Below are positions 61,729-64,000 of a DNA stretch of 64,000 nucleotides, one piece after another. Both the position numbers and the translations under genes were made by a program. The DNA lies in contig NC_134368.1 of NCBI RefSeq assembly GCF_035582795.1, positions 7,005,501-7,069,500 of the forward strand, read 5' to 3'. This DNA is from Mycteria americana. Lineage: Eukaryota; Chordata; Aves; Ciconiiformes; Ciconiidae. Each line of letters begins with the position of its first letter. Within the stretch, counting starts at the first letter, position 1. Under the pieces are notes generated by a model that was given only the letters and a program-made list of their open reading frames with translations, had not been told where the DNA came from and did not search any database.

Positions 61729-62861
61729 CTAGTGAAAGAGAGTCCAAATAATTGAAAGACTTCTTTGGGTCTCTGTCTCCTGTATCCCACAGTCTGACTG
61801 TTCCCCCTTCTCCCGAGCTCCATTGGCTGTTTATGCTTTCAGCGCTCCTGTTGGAGCTACCATGGTCAAAGAGTTAGCCAAGGGAAAATGCAAGAAGCGC
61901 TTCCCTGGTGTAGATAAGGTCTTTTAGATGAGATTATTCAGCCCTTATTTTCTATAGCCTTTTATGTACGATGGAAGTCATGCAAGGCAGATCTGGAAAC
62001 GGTATCTTGTGCTCTTCCCTCCTGGACATCAACTTGTCAGCTGGTATATATTTTCTCCTACTGTCTAGATTTTCTCTTTCATCATGCCAGAGCAATGCGT
62101 CTCTGCTTTATTTAATCAGGGACTAAACCAGGGAAGAGATCCAGGGTCCGCTTAACCCCCAAGTGAGGACCATCATATCTGTTGCGCTATCTCCCCCAAA
62201 AATCCCCATAGGAGCTGGTTTGAAGGGGCGCCGTCTCCTATCCTGCTCTCCAGAGATGCCTCATCTATATGTTAATAGCCTGTGTGCGTCCTTCTGACTG
62301 AGCAGATCTGCCTGCAGAGAAACGTGCTGCCACCTCTCGCAACAAAGCAGGGAGGATGCGCAAAGAAGAGCCGCCGATTGTAGATGTTTCAGATTTTCTG
62401 TGTATTTTAAAATGGACACGTTCCTGTAATGAGTCATTAGTAAAGTATTTTTGTTGTTTTCACTGAGGCTGAGGTTACAGGTATTTCACACATGCATGAC
62501 CATGCCAGGCTGTTAATGCAACCCGAGCGGTCGCAGGAGCAGTTCCCGTGCTGCGACATTATTTCCAGGGAGGCCACATCGAGCAGGGCTGCGCCACATG
62601 GGGTGGCCCATATGGAAACTGGGACGAAAGAAATGTTATTTACAACGCTCCAACCTCTTCTAGAAGACAACTGTTTTTCTCTGCCCTGCTTCTCCCCACT
62701 GATGGGCAGATAGTTACGGGGACTCTGCAGACCTTTCCATGTCATTTACCTTCCCTTCACCTTCCGCAGTCTCTTCCTGCGTTAAATTAAAAAACCCAAA
62801 GCCAGGCTGAAGGCCACAAGTCACCCACAAGGGGCAGCTGCCACAACCTCCATCCACTGAC

Positions 62862-62999
62862 CTTCTACCAAAACAGATGAGCCCAGGATCATGCTCCTGT
62901 TTTGCTGAGCATCCAGCTGCCTTGCCTGGCACATCTCCAGGGTGAATTGCTGGTAGGTGGCCCAGCCCGGGGCCAGCTTCTGCCTGCGCAGCAACGTCC
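62862..62999 (-). CDS. Unrecognised minus-strand gene, candidate exon 1 of the visible five (internal)
   Basis: A 138-base exon with a good acceptor (cccatctctcag before 62999) and a weaker donor (GTCAGT after 62862). It starts with two bases and ends with one, and fits the next exon. It encodes 45 full codons with RRQKLAPGWATYQQFTLEMC and QARQLDAQQNRSM. Since it begins mid-codon, at least one more coding exon must lie upstream, beyond 63000 and probably outside the window. All three frames are nearly open here, so the call rests on phase and composition. Confidence 0.55.
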
Positions 63000-64000
63000 C
63001 TGAGAGATGGGAGAAGAAAAGAGCACATTAGTCGGGAAGCACCAGCAATTACTCACCCAAATCCTACCCTTGGGTGGGAGCAAGCAAACAACAACAGCAA
63101 GTTGGAGCCTCAGCTGGCATAAATCAGGGGAGACCCATTCACTTCAGCAGAGCTTTGCTGAGGTGCATCAATTTTGCATCGATTTGGTTCATAAAGCCAG
63201 TAGGGGAAGGATTTATGGTGATGCGAAGTAAGTGGAAGGAGCCATGCTGTCTCCATGTTGCCCTGGAGTGCTAAAAGGAGCTGAGACCCTTTGCAGGAGG
63301 TTCATGTATGAAAGAGAAAGACTTTGTGGGAAATACTGCACTGCTGGGCTACACAGGGGTAGAGCAGAAAGGGAAAAGTCCACAGTAGTTATGTCATTAG
63401 CACAAGACAGCTTCAGATGGGCTTGGCAAGGAGATGCTTCAAGCCCTCACATGTGAAGTAGAGTCTAAATGGACATCTGTCCAAATGGACATCTGTCCAA
63501 ATGGAGACATGTCCGTCTGAGCCACTTGTCCGGACTCTCCTAGTGAGTGGAGAGAGAGAAAACCTGCCAGGGCTTACTACACCTCATCCTCAAGGTGGCA
63601 TTTAAGCTACGGGAGACGGCTGTGTCTTTCCTCCCCACTGACCATGAAGGGAGCTGAGGTGATCAGCTCCAGACACAGACATCTCACGCTGGAAGAGTGA
63701 GCTCAGGGAATAGAGAGGACATTCCTGCTCATGTCCTCCTGTTTGGTCCTGAAGCATTGCTGAGCAATGCTGCACTCTTCTCTCTCACACAGGAGCTCAG
63801 AGGAAGATCTCCGCTACTTTGGGAAGGTTGGGCATGGCTGGGTGATGTTTGGTGACCACTAATTTTGTTTTCCTGACTTCCATCAACATTTTAATCCATG
63901 CAAGCAAGCTGTTAATGGCGTGGCTGAGGGCTGGCTACCAGCCCCTTTGCTGCATTCGCTGCCAGACAGTTATACGTAGCAGAAGGGCACTGAGGGCTGC
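63000..64000. other. Right edge, presumed intron of the unrecognised gene
   Basis: No exon with splice sites matching the phase needed (ending with one base) was found. Nothing else is recognised apart from the tandem repeat listed next. Confidence 0.5.
63467..63514. repeat. 16-bp tandem repeat, three copies
   Basis: Two exact copies of aaatggacatctgtcc and a third diverged copy (aaatggagacatgtcc). The unit contains ggacatctgtcc, which is nearly self-complementary. Confidence 0.9.

Overview
The window is nuclear DNA from a vertebrate, most likely a bird. Its genes have introns with ordinary GT-AG splice sites, CR1 retroposon 3' ends carry the avian ATTCTATG-type tail in both orientations, and the sequence contains a class III-like (ERV-L-like) endogenous retrovirus. 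The protein evidence fits a sauropsid, but I cannot name the species.

Layout, left to right. (1) 1-8150, plus strand: the last four coding exons and 3' UTR of EIF2AK3 (PERK), the ER-stress eIF2alpha kinase. (2) 8163-11796: the gap between two convergent genes, with no gene that I can support. (3) 11797-26362, minus strand: all three coding exons of a 374-residue aminergic G-protein-coupled receptor related to the 5-HT4/5-HT6/D1 group. The exons join in frame with good splice signals, and an acceptor upstream of the start codon shows there is at least one further 5' UTR exon. (4) 16436-23345: a nearly full-span endogenous retrovirus inside the receptor's long intron, antisense to the receptor. 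It has two 869-bp LTRs that differ by about 2 percent, no recognisable gag, decayed pro-pol, and a decayed env. (5) 26.7-29 kb: CR1 fragments. (6) 31.95-32.87 kb: a very GC-rich CpG island with an array of GC boxes and a minus-strand splice donor, the best candidate for the receptor's promoter and first exon. (7) 33-56 kb: a long AT-richer stretch with simple repeats and a CR1 fragment, and no gene that I can support firmly. (8) 56050-62999, minus strand: a chain of five candidate coding exons whose phases all fit together and which end at a stop codon followed at once by AATAAA. I do not recognise this gene. It is the item in the window most worth following up, and its 5' part lies beyond the right edge.

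The genes do not form a pathway. EIF2AK3 attenuates translation under ER stress, the receptor should bind a biogenic amine at the cell surface, and the right-hand gene is of unknown function. The retrovirus is a passenger that has lost coding capacity through stops, frameshifts and catalytic-residue changes.
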